This document shows, in pieces, positions 19,519 to 30,506 of a stretch of 64,000 bases of DNA. A program made the translations under genes and the position numbers. The stretch is taken from positions 62,001-126,000 of the forward strand of contig CAJPVJ010000004.1 of NCBI GenBank assembly GCA_905397405.1. Reading direction: 5' to 3'. The stretch comes from Oppiella nova (lineage: Eukaryota; Arthropoda; Arachnida; Sarcoptiformes; Oppiidae). The notes beneath the pieces were generated by a model. That model saw only the letters and a program-made list of their open reading frames with translations. It made no database searches and was not told the DNA's origin. Position 1 is the first letter of the stretch, and every line of letters starts with the position of its first letter.

Positions 19519-20732
19519 TGGCAACCGAAATTAAAGCACCGGTGTTCCCAGAGTCAGTTGCTGACGGAACAATTGCAACTTGGCACAAACAACCAGGTGA
19601 AGCGGTATCACGTGATGAAGTCATCTGTGATATTGAAACGGATAAAGTTGTTTTAGAAGTTGTTGCTCCTGCTGATGGTACTATCTCTGCAATCATCAAA
19701 AATGAAGGTGACACAGTTCTTTCTTCTGAAGTTATTGCAACATTTGAAGAAGGTGCTGTTTCTGGCGCTACTCAAACTCAAGCAGTTCAATCTGAAGAGA
19801 AAGTAGAACAAGCTGCGGCACAAACTCAAGCGGGTAATGCACCTGTTGTTGAACGTGCTCAAGTACAAGATCAAGCACCTGCAGTGCGTAAAGCTTTAAC
19901 TGAAACAGGTATTGCTGCTGCGGATGTAGATGGTACTGGTCGTGGTGGTCGTATCACCAAAGAAGATGTTGCGAATCATCAAACTAAACCAGCTGCTGCA
20001 GCTGTAACACCATTAAGCGTTGCTGTTGGTGAGCGTATTGAGAAACGTGTTCCAATGACACGTTTACGTAAGCGTGTTGCTGAACGTCTTCTTGCTGCTA
20101 CACAGCAAACTGCAATGTTGACTACGTTTAACGAAGTCAATATGAAACCTGTGATGGAAATGCGTAAGCAATATAAAGATGCTTTCGAAAAACGTCATGG
20201 TGCACGTTTAGGCTTTATGTCATTCTTCGTTAAAGCTGTAACTGAAGCACTTAAACGCTATCCTGCGGTAAATGCTTCAATCGACGGTGATGATATTGTT
20301 TATCATGGTTACTATGATATCGGTGTTGCGGTTTCTTCTGATCGTGGTTTAGTGGTTCCAGTATTACGTAATACTGACCGTATGAACTATGCTGAAGTTG
20401 AATCAGGTATTGGTGCATATGCTGCAAAAGCACGTGAAGGTAAATTAGCAATTGAAGATATGACTGGTGGTACTTTCACAATTACCAACGGTGGTACTTT
20501 CGGTTCATTACTTTCAACACCTATTTTGAACCAACCACAAACTGCTATTTTAGGTATGCACAAAATCCAAGAGCGTCCTATGGCTGTAAATGGTCAAGTT
20601 GAAATTCTTCCAATGATGTACTTAGCGCTTTCTTATGACCATCGTATGATTGATGGTAAAGAAGCAGTAGGTTTCTTGGTAACTGTTAAAGAGTTACTTG
20701 AAGAGCCAGCTAAACTAATCCTTGACCTTTAA
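19518..20732 (+). CDS. sucB: 2-oxoglutarate dehydrogenase E2, dihydrolipoamide succinyltransferase
   Basis: The 404-residue core subunit moves the succinyl group from lipoamide to CoA. The lipoyl domain (residues 1-75) carries Lys43 in ETDKV. A peripheral subunit-binding domain spans about 122-157 ([12 protein letters not shown]). The catalytic domain ends with the active-site motif DHRMIDG. An Ala/Gln-rich linker of about 45 residues joins the first two domains. Translation is coupled to sucA by a TAATG overlap. Confidence 0.97.
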   Translation: MATEIKAPVFPESVADGTIATWHKQPGEAVSRDEVICDIETDKVVLEVVAPADGTISAIIKNEGDTVLSSEVIATFEEGAVSGATQTQAVQSEEKVEQAAAQTQAGNAPVVERAQVQDQAPAVRKALTETGIAAADVDGTGRGGRITKEDVANHQTKPAAAAVTPLSVAVGERIEKRVPMTRLRKRVAERLLAATQQTAMLTTFNEVNMKPVMEMRKQYKDAFEKRHGARLGFMSFFVKAVTEALKRYPAVNASIDGDDIVYHGYYDIGVAVSSDRGLVVPVLRNTDRMNYAEVESGIGAYAAKAREGKLAIEDMTGGTFTITNGGTFGSLLSTPILNQPQTAILGMHKIQERPMAVNGQVEILPMMYLALSYDHRMIDGKEAVGFLVTVKELLEEPAKLILDL

Positions 20733-20759
20733 TTCTTTAGAATAACAACACGAGTTTAG

Positions 20760-22226
<1,467 letters not shown>

Positions 22227-22230
22227 CACA

Positions 22231-22258
22231 AAAAAGAGCGGTTTCGACCGCTCTTTTT
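22231..22258. terminator. Terminator after lpdA
   Basis: A perfect 12-base stem, AAAAAGAGCGGT/ACCGCTCTTTTT, closes on a TTCG loop and runs into Ts. It separates sucAB-lpd from sucCD, which then probably has a promoter in the 136 bases that follow. Confidence 0.9.
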
Positions 22259-22394
22259 ACTTTTGATGGTTGTTTTTAATTGAATAATCATCTAAAAATA
22301 AAAGAACAAACTTTAATAAATGCCGATAGTTATTGCGATGGAAGTCTAATTATTGGTGTGTCATAACAATGTGAAAAGTAGTAAAAGGTAAAAC

Positions 22395-23561
22395 ATGAAT
22401 CTACATGAGTATCAAGCGAAAACGCTGTTAAAAAAATATGGTATGCCAGTTCAAGAAGGCATTTTAATCACTACGCCCGAAGAAGCATCTGCTGCCTTTG
22501 AGCAAATTAGTGGCAAATTCGCTGTGATGAAGGCCCAAGTCCATGCAGGTGGTCGTGGTAAAGCGGGTGGCGTAAAAGTTGTTAAGTCAAAAGAAGAAGC
22601 AGCTGAATATGCAAAAAGCCTGTTAGGTACTCGTTTAGTCACGTATCAGACGGATGCCAATGGTCAGCCGGTAAATAGTATCCTTGTTTGTGAAGATGTT
22701 TATCCTGTAGAACGTGAATTGTATTTAGGTGCAGTGGTTGACCGTTCTAGTCGTCGTGTGACATTCATGGCGTCTACAGAGGGTGGTGTAGAAATTGAAA
22801 AAGTTGCTGAAGAAACACCTGAAAAAATTATTAAAGTCGAAGTAGATCCACTGGTTGGTTTATTGCCATTCCAAGCGCGTGATGTTGGCTTCCAATTAGG
22901 TTTAAAAGATAAGCAAATCAGCCAATTTGTAACCATCATGACAGGCGCGTACAAAGCATTTGTTGAAAATGACTTTGCACTATTTGAAATTAACCCACTT
23001 TCAGTTCGTGAAAATGGCGAAATCTTATGTGTAGATGCTAAAGTCGGTATTGACTCAAATGCACTTTATCGTTTGCCTGAAATTGCAGCGATGCGTGATA
23101 AATCTCAAGAAAATGAGCGTGAGTTAAAAGCATCTGAATTTGACCTTAACTATGTTGCTTTAGAAGGTAATATTGGTTGTATGGTGAATGGTGCTGGTCT
23201 TGCGATGGCAACAATGGACATCATCAAACTGTATGGTGGTCAGCCAGCAAACTTCCTTGATGTTGGTGGCGGTGCGACTAAAGATCGCGTAATTGAAGCA
23301 TTTAAAATTATTCTTTCAGATTCATCTGTACAAGGTGTATTGATCAATATTTTTGGTGGTATCGTACGTTGTGACATGATTGCTGAAGCGATTATTGCAG
23401 CGGTTCAAGAAGTAAATGTAACCGTACCTGTAGTTGTTCGTTTAGAAGGGAACAATGCAGAATTAGGTGCTAAATTACTTGATGAATCAGGTCTAAAATT
23501 AATTTCTGCGAATGGCTTAGCTGATGCCGCAGAAAAAGTTGTTGCTGCTGTGAAAGCGTAA
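22395..23561 (+). CDS. sucC: Succinyl-CoA synthetase beta subunit (ADP-forming)
   Basis: The 388-residue ATP-grasp subunit binds nucleotide and, with SucD, converts succinyl-CoA to succinate with formation of [12 protein letters not shown] at the start, [13 protein letters not shown] in the grasp fold and the C-terminal FGGIVRCD and LEGNNAE blocks are typical. It is 12 bases upstream of sucD, with AAGGAG between them. Confidence 0.97.
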   Translation: MNLHEYQAKTLLKKYGMPVQEGILITTPEEASAAFEQISGKFAVMKAQVHAGGRGKAGGVKVVKSKEEAAEYAKSLLGTRLVTYQTDANGQPVNSILVCEDVYPVERELYLGAVVDRSSRRVTFMASTEGGVEIEKVAEETPEKIIKVEVDPLVGLLPFQARDVGFQLGLKDKQISQFVTIMTGAYKAFVENDFALFEINPLSVRENGEILCVDAKVGIDSNALYRLPEIAAMRDKSQENERELKASEFDLNYVALEGNIGCMVNGAGLAMATMDIIKLYGGQPANFLDVGGGATKDRVIEAFKIILSDSSVQGVLINIFGGIVRCDMIAEAIIAAVQEVNVTVPVVVRLEGNNAELGAKLLDESGLKLISANGLADAAEKVVAAVKA

Positions 23562-23573
23562 GGAGTATCAATC

Positions 23574-24464
23574 ATGAGCGTATTAGTTAATAAAGACACA
23601 AAAGTATTGGTACAAGGCTTTACAGGTAAGAATGGTACATTCCATTCTGAGCAATCAATTGCATACGGTACAAAAGTAGTTGGTGGCGTAACACCGGGTA
23701 AAGGTGGTCAAACTCATATTGGTCTACCTGTTTTCAATACAATGCGTGAAGCAGTAAAAGAGACTGGTGCAAATGCAACATCAATTTATGTACCTGCACC
23801 ATTTGTACTAGATTCTATTGTTGAAGCAGTCGATTCTGGTATTGAGTTAATCGTGGTGATCACCGAAGGTGTTCCAACCTTAGACATGTTAAAAGCGAAA
23901 CGTTACCTTGAAACTTATGGTAATAATGCACGTTTAATCGGTCCAAACTGTCCAGGTATTATCACACCGGGCGAATGTAAAATTGGGATTATGCCAGGGC
24001 ATATTCATCAACCAGGTAAAATCGGAATCATTTCTCGTTCTGGTACATTGACTTATGAAGCAGTTGCGCAAACGACTAAGCTTGGTTTAGGTCAGTCTAC
24101 TTGTATTGGTATCGGTGGTGACCCAATTCCAGGTATGAACCAAATTGACTGCTTAAAACTTTTCCAAGAAGACCCACAAACAGAAGCAATCATCATGATT
24201 GGTGAAATTGGTGGTAGTGCGGAAGAAGAAGCTGCTGAATATATTCAATCTAATGTGACTAAACCTGTTGTTGGTTATATTGCGGGTGTAACAGCACCTA
24301 AAGGTAAGCGTATGGGTCACGCAGGAGCGATTATCTCTGGCGGTAAAGGTACTGCTGAAGAGAAGTTTGCTGCATTTGAAAAAGCGGGTATGGCATATAC
24401 GCGTAGCCCAGCTGAACTTGGTTCAACTATGTTTGATGTCTTAAAAAAGAAAGGCTTGGTTTAA
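23574..24464 (+). CDS. sucD: Succinyl-CoA synthetase alpha subunit
   Basis: The 296-residue subunit carries the CoA site ([13 protein letters not shown]) and the phosphohistidine loop [17 protein letters not shown] near residue 245. It completes substrate-level phosphorylation with SucC. Length and motifs are normal. A strong bidirectional terminator follows. Confidence 0.97.
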   Translation: MSVLVNKDTKVLVQGFTGKNGTFHSEQSIAYGTKVVGGVTPGKGGQTHIGLPVFNTMREAVKETGANATSIYVPAPFVLDSIVEAVDSGIELIVVITEGVPTLDMLKAKRYLETYGNNARLIGPNCPGIITPGECKIGIMPGHIHQPGKIGIISRSGTLTYEAVAQTTKLGLGQSTCIGIGGDPIPGMNQIDCLKLFQEDPQTEAIIMIGEIGGSAEEEAAEYIQSNVTKPVVGYIAGVTAPKGKRMGHAGAIISGGKGTAEEKFAAFEKAGMAYTRSPAELGSTMFDVLKKKGLV

Positions 24465-24487
24465 TTTAAAGTTTAAATTTTTAAGCT

Positions 24488-24520
24488 AAAAAATGGGAGC
24501 CAATCGGCTCCCATTTTTAT
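24488..24520. terminator. Bidirectional terminator between sucD and SDR gene
   Basis: The stem AAAAATGGGAGCC/GGCTCCCATTTTT with loop AATC is perfect and has A and T tracts on both sides. It lies between convergent sucD and the SDR gene. Confidence 0.9.
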
Positions 24521-24618
24521 TGGTTGAAGAGTATTGGTTGTAGCTTCTTGATTGTTAGCATTTAACCTTGTGATCAAGATAGAAAAACGAGAATTTATAT
24601 GAGATGGGGGATCTGTGA

Positions 24619-25380
24619 TTAGCCTTTGACTAAACCACCATCCACAATCAAGTTTTGTCCTGTTACAGCGCGTGACCACGGTGATAAAAACATCAGCACG
24701 GCATCTGCAAACTGCTCAGGTGTGGTGACTTCTTGTAAGGGCGTAGAAGCAGCGATCAAATCAAACACTTGATCAGGTGTTGCACTACTGGCATCAGTCT
24801 TACGTAATAGTCCGCCTGAAAGCATATTTACATTAATGCCATATTGACCTAAATCGTGTGACGTTGTGCGGGTAAAGGCCAAAAGTGCTGCTTTAGCTGC
24901 AGTATAATCATGATAAGGAACCACAGGATTCTGCACAAGATTGGTTCCAATATTGATGATTCGACCAAAATGATCTTTTTTCATATCTTCTAGTGCAGCT
25001 TGGGTGGTGTTTAAAGCGGCTTTTACTGCACTGTCCAATTGCTGTTGCATACTGTGCCAGCTCAACGTTTCAACTTTTGGACGTAGATCACCATCAAATT
25101 TAAATGCCAATAGCGCATTATTAATCACTGAGGTGATTGCATGTCCATAATGCAGTTTTGCCTTTTTAAACATCGTGTTGACTTGATCTGCATCAGTTAC
25201 ATCTGCTTTGTAAATAAAAACCTGTTCGGCATGTTCCTTGGCAAGTTGTTGTGCGGATTCTTCACTATTGAAATAATTTACAACGACTCTTGCGCCTTCA
25301 CGAATCAAAGCATGGGTAATTGCAAGTCCTAAACCACGTGCGCCACCAGTCACTAGAATAATTTGATCTCGTATTTCCAT
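24619..25380 (-). CDS. SDR family oxidoreductase (FabG-like)
   Basis: The 253-residue NAD(P)-dependent dehydrogenase has TGGARGLG at the cofactor site, an NNAL motif, the conserved Asn/Ser region GRIINIGTN and the active site YTAAK. The end GQNLIVDGG is the usual SDR tail. I prefer the ATG at 25380; a TTG two codons earlier is possible. It stands alone, so its substrate cannot be inferred. A 3-oxoacyl or alcohol substrate fits the family. Confidence 0.87.
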   Translation of the reverse strand: MEIRDQIILVTGGARGLGLAITHALIREGARVVVNYFNSEESAQQLAKEHAEQVFIYKADVTDADQVNTMFKKAKLHYGHAITSVINNALLAFKFDGDLRPKVETLSWHSMQQQLDSAVKAALNTTQAALEDMKKDHFGRIINIGTNLVQNPVVPYHDYTAAKAALLAFTRTTSHDLGQYGINVNMLSGGLLRKTDASSATPDQVFDLIAASTPLQEVTTPEQFADAVLMFLSPWSRAVTGQNLIVDGGLVKG

Positions 25381-25386
25381 GTTCAA

Positions 25387-25808
25387 ATCAACTCATTTGA
25401 TATCAATTTAATTTTAGCACTTTTATCGATGAGACTCTTAGATTGAGAGATGAGTTACAAAGTTTATCAATTGCACATACTCAAGATGAAAAATATAAAA
25501 ACATCTAGAGAAATTTAAGTATCTTAGTGGATTGATTACATATGAATATTCAAATAATTAAACTTTTTAAATCCTATTGATAAAATGATGGCTCAGAATG
25601 ATAGTTAATTGGTTTAACATATTGATCATATTATTTATAATTAAAACGAAACGCATTTGATATTGGGTGTGCTTCAGCCATTCTGATCTATATGTAGGCT
25701 ACAATTAGACTGAACATTTAAGTGACGTATAAACAAACAGAGGAGACAACCATCTTGTTTTATGATTGGTATAACTCCGATAAAAATGATGAATTGATTA
25801 GGCAAAAC
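25387..25808. other. Non-coding region between divergent SDR gene and secreted protein
   Basis: This AT-rich sequence has no coding frame I support. A consensus TATAAT at 25636-25641, with a weak TTTAAC 17 bases before it at 25613-25618, could be a promoter for the rightward gene. AGAGGAG at about 25739-25745 is a strong ribosome-binding sequence nine bases before an in-frame TTG at 25755. Confidence 0.35.
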
Positions 25809-26375
25809 ATGCGACCTATTTACCCGCTCAATTTAATGGTCATTTTTATATTTTTTATAAATTCAAATGTTTATGCTTTTGATGATCTGGCACTTATGGC
25901 AGAAGAGGCACAAAATCAAATTGTGGAATATCAAGATGAATTATTAGGACAACCAGATCAATTGCAAGATGAGCAATTATTTAAAATTGAAAATCAAGAA
26001 AATAGCCTAAGTGATACTGAAATGAGCACTGAGCGAAAGGATATTTTTTTTGAACAAGACCAATTGCAAAAAAAGCTAGCAGAACAGCATGAGCATAAAT
26101 TGGCAGATTATTCAATTTTAACCAATAAATTTTATGAAAATGAGCGTATTCGGGTGTTTAATTATACTGCTTACAATGTACAACAATTAAAGACATCATT
26201 ACTCAACCCTTCAAATGATAATCCTGCATCAAGTGAGCTTTATCTTTCTTTTGGTTATGGTATTGAATTTAAGATCAATGCTTTAAACAAAGTGGGTTAT
26301 GAATACATCTCTAGTTTTCCTTATGATCGTGGGCAATTATTGCGTCTGTTTTGGATTAGAACGCTGACCTATTAA
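25809..26375 (+). CDS. Secreted protein of unknown function
   Basis: I do not recognise this family. From the ATG at 25809 (AGG seven bases before) it encodes 188 residues with a clear signal peptide, MRPIYPLNLMVIFIFF, cleaved probably after VYA. The mature N-terminal half is rich in Gln, Glu and Asp and probably forms a coiled coil (DELLGQPDQLQDEQ). The C-terminal half (YNVQQLKTSL to the end) looks like a folded, beta-rich domain. A longer form from a TTG at 25755 behind AGAGGAG, or a GTG at 25722, is possible. It stands alone. Confidence 0.6.
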   Translation: MRPIYPLNLMVIFIFFINSNVYAFDDLALMAEEAQNQIVEYQDELLGQPDQLQDEQLFKIENQENSLSDTEMSTERKDIFFEQDQLQKKLAEQHEHKLADYSILTNKFYENERIRVFNYTAYNVQQLKTSLLNPSNDNPASSELYLSFGYGIEFKINALNKVGYEYISSFPYDRGQLLRLFWIRTLTY

Positions 26376-26513
26376 CCATAAATATTTTATCGATCATTTT
26401 TTATTTCCATGAAGAAATCATGGGGGAAATACTACAACTTGAAACATAAGCTTGTTTAGCACTACACATTAACAGACTAACTTAAACAAAATGAGATGAA
26501 GAGGTGAGTCATC

Positions 26514-26723
26514 ATGTTAAACAAAGTTATTGTGTTGGGTGTAGTTGCTATTTCATTAACCGGCTGTATTGTTGCACCATTTGATGATGGTCATCGAGGT
26601 GGTCATGGTCGTTATGATCAGCGACATGATTCGGATCATCGCTGGGATCAGCGTCGTGATGGTGATCGACATCGTTATGACCGAGATCGCAATGATCGTG
26701 ACTGGAATTGGAAAGGGCGTTAA
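26514..26723 (+). CDS. Small lipoprotein, His/Arg/Asp-rich
   Basis: The 69-residue product has a lipoprotein signal with lipobox LTGC (Cys18). The mature part of about 50 residues consists mainly of His, Arg, Asp, Gly and Trp in irregular repeats (DHRWDQRRDGDRHRYDRD). Such composition suggests a disordered, membrane-tethered tail that may bind metals or anionic polymers; that is inference. GAGGTGAG precedes the ATG and a strong terminator follows. Confidence 0.7.
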   Translation: MLNKVIVLGVVAISLTGCIVAPFDDGHRGGHGRYDQRHDSDHRWDQRRDGDRHRYDRDRNDRDWNWKGR

Positions 26724-26740
26724 TTCTTTATCTTAAATAT

Positions 26741-26768
26741 AAAAATGGGCAATGCATGCCCATTTTTT
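26741..26768. terminator. Terminator after small lipoprotein
   Basis: The stem AAAAATGGGC/GCCCATTTTT with a seven-base loop is perfect and flanked by A and T tracts. Confidence 0.88.
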
Positions 26769-26839
26769 CTATATTGTTGTTTGAAAATATATGAATGAAG
26801 TAACTCATATATTTTTTTAAAAACTAATTTATATCTTTG

Positions 26840-26938
26840 TAGGGTGGCACTGCCGCATTTTACATTGAAAGTTTAAATATATTTGTGTAGGCAATAGCGT
26901 ATTTTTTGTAGGGCATGCCACACGAGAACAATACCCTA
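26840..26938. repeat. Possible degenerate repeat with inverted ends
   Basis: TAGGGTGGCA at 26840-26849 is partly mirrored by TGCCAC at 26916-26921 and ACCCTA at 26933-26938. TGTAGG-type units occur three times in between. The right end overlaps the rsmD stop codon. It may be a decayed intergenic repeat. Confidence 0.3.
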
Positions 26939-27496
26939 TATTATTTTTTTAAATAAACCTGCTTGTACTACACCAGCTTTGGTTTGTTTCTGTAATTGCC
27001 ATGTTGAGGGTAAATTCAGTTGATTTAAGCCACGATCTGCTTCTACATAAATCAATGCTTGATCAGATAAGTATTGATCAGCTTTTTGAGCCAATTCATC
27101 CCATAAATTTAAACTATAGGGTGGATCTAAAAACATTAAATCAAACTGTTCATTTAAATTGGATAAGGCTTGTTGTGCTGTTTGAATTTTCAGCTGACAG
27201 TTTTCAGCTTTAAGCAACTGAATATTGTCTTTTAAAAATTTAGCTTGCGTGGCATTGGGTTCAATCATGATCACGTGCCTTGCACCACGTGAAAGTGCTT
27301 CAAATCCTAAAGCACCTGAACCAGCACAAAGATCTAAGACTTTGGCATTTTGAATATCCCACATCAGCCAGTTAAACAATGTTTCACGCACTCGATCAGG
27401 GGTAGGACGTAAACCATCGATATCAGCAAAAGGAAGAACTCGACGTTTCCATTCTCCACCAATAATACGTAATTGGTTTTTCACTTTATTATTCAC
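26936..27496 (-). CDS. rsmD: 16S rRNA (guanine(966)-N(2))-methyltransferase
   Basis: The 186-residue SAM-dependent enzyme methylates G966 of 16S rRNA on the small subunit. LRIIGGEWKRR at the N terminus, LCAGSGALGFEALSRG (SAM site) and the catalytic DPPY motif identify it. A GTG at 27496 is preferred. It overlaps the end of mrdA and has GAGG nine bases before it. Longer upstream frames would run inside mrdA. It is probably cotranscribed with mrdA. Confidence 0.92.
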   Translation of the reverse strand: MNNKVKNQLRIIGGEWKRRVLPFADIDGLRPTPDRVRETLFNWLMWDIQNAKVLDLCAGSGALGFEALSRGARHVIMIEPNATQAKFLKDNIQLLKAENCQLKIQTAQQALSNLNEQFDLMFLDPPYSLNLWDELAQKADQYLSDQALIYVEADRGLNQLNLPSTWQLQKQTKAGVVQAGLFKKII

Positions 27497-29558
27497 TGAT
27501 ATCAGCCTCAGGTACATGTGGGGGAGTGGGTTGTGTCGAAGTCGTACTATGACCTTGAGTTGGTATACGGTTTTGGGTAGCCGTATTGGTCTGCGTATTT
27601 GGCTTCGGTTTAGGCAAGGCATTTGGATCTGCTGCAAGAGAAACATCACCACTTGGCAGTTCACCCGGTTTGATGCCAGCTGTCATTAAGCCACCACTGA
27701 CTTGATGGTTAAGCGGTACAATTGGATTCTTTTTGCGAGTCAGCAACCAGTAATCAAACACAGGACGAGCAATCTTGGCAGCAGAACCACCATGCTTACC
27801 ATTTTCCCAAATCACCGCAATGGCAATTTCAGGGTTTTCAGCAGGTGCAAAACCAACAAATAAACCGTGGTCTAATTGTCTTGATGTCAGTGCAGCTTCG
27901 TTATAGCGCTTGCCTTGGGCAATACTCTTCACCTGTGCTGTACCTGTTTTACCTGCGATTTGGTACATTGGTGTACGGATACCACGACCTGTACCTGTTT
28001 GAATAACATCAACCATTGCATCACGCATTTTAATCCAGTCTTCATCTGTACCACTGAAGTTGATTTTTCCTGTCGGGGCATTGAGTACTTCATGCTTTTT
28101 CGCCCCTTTAGATTCACGTAATACGTGTGGTGTGACATGTGCACCATGGTTGGCGGTAATTGCTGTTGCCATCGCCAGTTGTAATGGAGTCGCGGTAAAC
28201 GCACCTTGACCAATACTGACAGAAATGGTTTCACCCTTGAGCCATTTGCTTTTTCGGGTACGCATTTTCCATTCAGGACTTGGATATAAACCTGTACTTT
28301 CGCTTGGTAAATCTACCCCTGTCTTTTCACCGAAACCAAATTGGCGCATCCATTCATTCATGCGGTCTATACCCATCTGGTAAGACAAGATATAGAAGTA
28401 AGTATCACAAGAAACCACAATGGACTTATGTAAGTTGACTGAGCCATGTCCAGTCTTTTTCCAGTCACGGAATTTATGTGAATCGCCAGGTAAATGGAAA
28501 TAGCCAGGATCGGAAATTGCAGTTCCCCAATCTACCGTTTTAAAGTGAATACCGCCTAAGCCTTCCATCGGCTTAATGGTAGAGCCAGGAGGGTAAGTTC
28601 CTTGGACCGCACGGTTATAGAGTGGTTGATCTAGGTTGTCACGCAAGGCTGTATAATCTGCGTGTCCAATACCTGTTACAAATAAGTTCGGGTTAAAACT
28701 TGGGCTTGAAACCAGTGCTAATATTTCACCAGTTCGTGGATCAATTGCGACGATTGCACCACGACGATCTTTAAGTTGTTCTGCTGCAATGGTTTGCAGA
28801 CCATAATCGAGTGAAAGATATAAATCATTGCCTCGAGTTGACTCTTTACGGCCTAAATGACGTAAGACATTACCATGTGCATCGGCTTCAATCGATTCAT
28901 AACCAGGAACACCATGTAGTAAATCTTCATAGGATTTTTCTACACCAATTTTCCCGATCAGGTTGGTTCCAGCATAACTATCTTTATCAATTGCTTTGAG
29001 TTCTTTATCGTTAATACGACCCACATAGCCAATAACATGGGCAAATAGCTCACCATGTGGATAATAGCGGGTCATTTGTGTTTCGATATCAACACCCGGA
29101 AATTGAAACTTGATTTCACTAAAGCGTGCAATATCTTGTTCTGTTAGGTTTAGCTTTAAGGTGACTCGTTCTGTTTTTTTAGAGGCTTTAATCCGGCTAT
29201 TAAAACGGTCAATATCTTCTTGATTCAGATTTAAAATTGGAATTAAACGCTTAACCGTATCATCTATATCTTCGACATCGGCTTTGCTGAGGGTTGCAGT
29301 AAAAACAGGGTAGTTATCTGCCAGTAAAATCCCATTACGATCATAAATATAGCCACGTGCTGGTGCGATAGGCTGTAGTCGAATACGGTTTTTATCTGAT
29401 GCTTCACTAAATTCTTGGTGATGGAAAATTTGCAGATAAGCATAGCGTGCAACCAGAAGGCACATAAAAAATGAAACAATACCAATCGCAAAAAAGACAC
29501 GACTACGAAAGATGCGTTTTTCTTGTTGGACATTTTTTAGAGGAAACTGCTGCTTCAT
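27489..29558 (-). CDS. mrdA: Penicillin-binding protein 2, peptidoglycan transpeptidase
   Basis: The 689-residue class B PBP crosslinks peptidoglycan for cell elongation and is the target of mecillinam-type beta-lactams. One N-terminal membrane helix (residues about 18-42) is followed by the dimerisation domain and the transpeptidase. The active-site motifs are STIK in PPGSTIKP, SCD in VVSCDTYFY and KTGT in AGKTGTAQ. The C-terminal 60 residues are rich in Pro, Thr and Gln and look disordered. No rodA gene is adjacent; rsmD follows with an eight-base overlap. Confidence 0.95.
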   Translation of the reverse strand: MKQQFPLKNVQQEKRIFRSRVFFAIGIVSFFMCLLVARYAYLQIFHHQEFSEASDKNRIRLQPIAPARGYIYDRNGILLADNYPVFTATLSKADVEDIDDTVKRLIPILNLNQEDIDRFNSRIKASKKTERVTLKLNLTEQDIARFSEIKFQFPGVDIETQMTRYYPHGELFAHVIGYVGRINDKELKAIDKDSYAGTNLIGKIGVEKSYEDLLHGVPGYESIEADAHGNVLRHLGRKESTRGNDLYLSLDYGLQTIAAEQLKDRRGAIVAIDPRTGEILALVSSPSFNPNLFVTGIGHADYTALRDNLDQPLYNRAVQGTYPPGSTIKPMEGLGGIHFKTVDWGTAISDPGYFHLPGDSHKFRDWKKTGHGSVNLHKSIVVSCDTYFYILSYQMGIDRMNEWMRQFGFGEKTGVDLPSESTGLYPSPEWKMRTRKSKWLKGETISVSIGQGAFTATPLQLAMATAITANHGAHVTPHVLRESKGAKKHEVLNAPTGKINFSGTDEDWIKMRDAMVDVIQTGTGRGIRTPMYQIAGKTGTAQVKSIAQGKRYNEAALTSRQLDHGLFVGFAPAENPEIAIAVIWENGKHGGSAAKIARPVFDYWLLTRKKNPIVPLNHQVSGGLMTAGIKPGELPSGDVSLAADPNALPKPKPNTQTNTATQNRIPTQGHSTTSTQPTPPHVPEADISE

Positions 29559-29893
29559 ACGTCGTCGGCTTTAGTACTTAAAGATGGGTGAATTTAGGGG
29601 TCAAACATTTTACCCCAGATTGAGTCTTAAAAATTAAAAAACACAAATAACTCATCAAAATATATTTTAACTCAGTCTCTGCAACAAATTTGTTATGCCG
29701 AATGCAGGTCCGTTGACATTTCACCTGAAAAATACGCATCGTTGTAAACATTGATGAATTGTCAACAGAGCCTATATGGATTTGACCTTAGCGACATTAA
29801 ATTTATAGCGTTTTGTATATGAGTGCCAAAATAATTCTGTTAAAGTCGAGCCTTAAGGATAAATAGATTCGACCTAAGTTAAGATTAGGGATA
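29559..29893. other. Non-coding region between divergent mrdA and envelope protein gene
   Basis: About 335 AT-rich bases without a supported frame or hairpin terminator. TTGACA occurs at 29713-29718 but no -10 box is at the right distance. Promoters for both flanking genes presumably lie here. Confidence 0.4.
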
Positions 29894-29905
29894 ATGGAGA
29901 AAATA

Positions 29906-30445
29906 ATGAAAAAAATCTTTCCCTTATTAATGTTAGTTGCTGTCGGAAATTTCGCGCATGCTGATGTTAAAGATTATTTGCCAGATATGAAGGGAATTTT
30001 ACCAGAGGCAAAGTTTAAGCCTGAAGATGCTTCTAAATGGAATATTGGTGCGGGTGTAACGCAACAGATGGTCCATGCGAATGGTGAATGGGTAAATCCT
30101 TATGGAATTGCGTATACTAAATTAGGTGTTTTTTATAATGGCGACCATGAATTTGCTGGTCAAGTCGGCTATAGAATTCCTGTAGTATTAAATGGTAAAG
30201 ATAAAAATGGATTCTATGTTGGGGTCTATGGCGGAACACTTAAAAGTAAAAAAGTGGACGGAAGTGATGAAGTCCAATATGGTGGTGGTGCCGATTTATC
30301 TTATGTTTTATTGAATAAAGAGCGTATAAGTACATTTAGTGTGGGGATGGGTGCAGGTAGTGAACTTCATAATAAAAATGGAGATATGGTCCTGGAAACT
30401 CGTCCACAAATACAATTTGCTTATACCTTAAGTGTCGGGTTCTAA
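29906..30445 (+). CDS. Probable outer-membrane beta-barrel protein
   Basis: The 179-residue product has a signal peptide (MKKIFPLLMLVAVGNFAHA). Alternating Gly/aromatic strands follow, such as NIGAGVTQQM, YGIAYTKLGVFY and GFYVGVYGG, and it ends in Phe (TLSVGF), as outer-membrane barrels usually do. It resembles YfaZ-like small barrels, but I cannot name the family with certainty. I chose the ATG at 29906, six bases after GGAG; the ATG at 29894 overlaps that site. The gene precedes a DUF445 membrane protein by 61 bases. Confidence 0.7.
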   Translation: MKKIFPLLMLVAVGNFAHADVKDYLPDMKGILPEAKFKPEDASKWNIGAGVTQQMVHANGEWVNPYGIAYTKLGVFYNGDHEFAGQVGYRIPVVLNGKDKNGFYVGVYGGTLKSKKVDGSDEVQYGGGADLSYVLLNKERISTFSVGMGAGSELHNKNGDMVLETRPQIQFAYTLSVGF

Positions 30446-30506
30446 AGTTTTTATGATTTTATCCATATCCTTCGACCGCAAATAGAAATAAATACGAGAG
30501 TCATGC

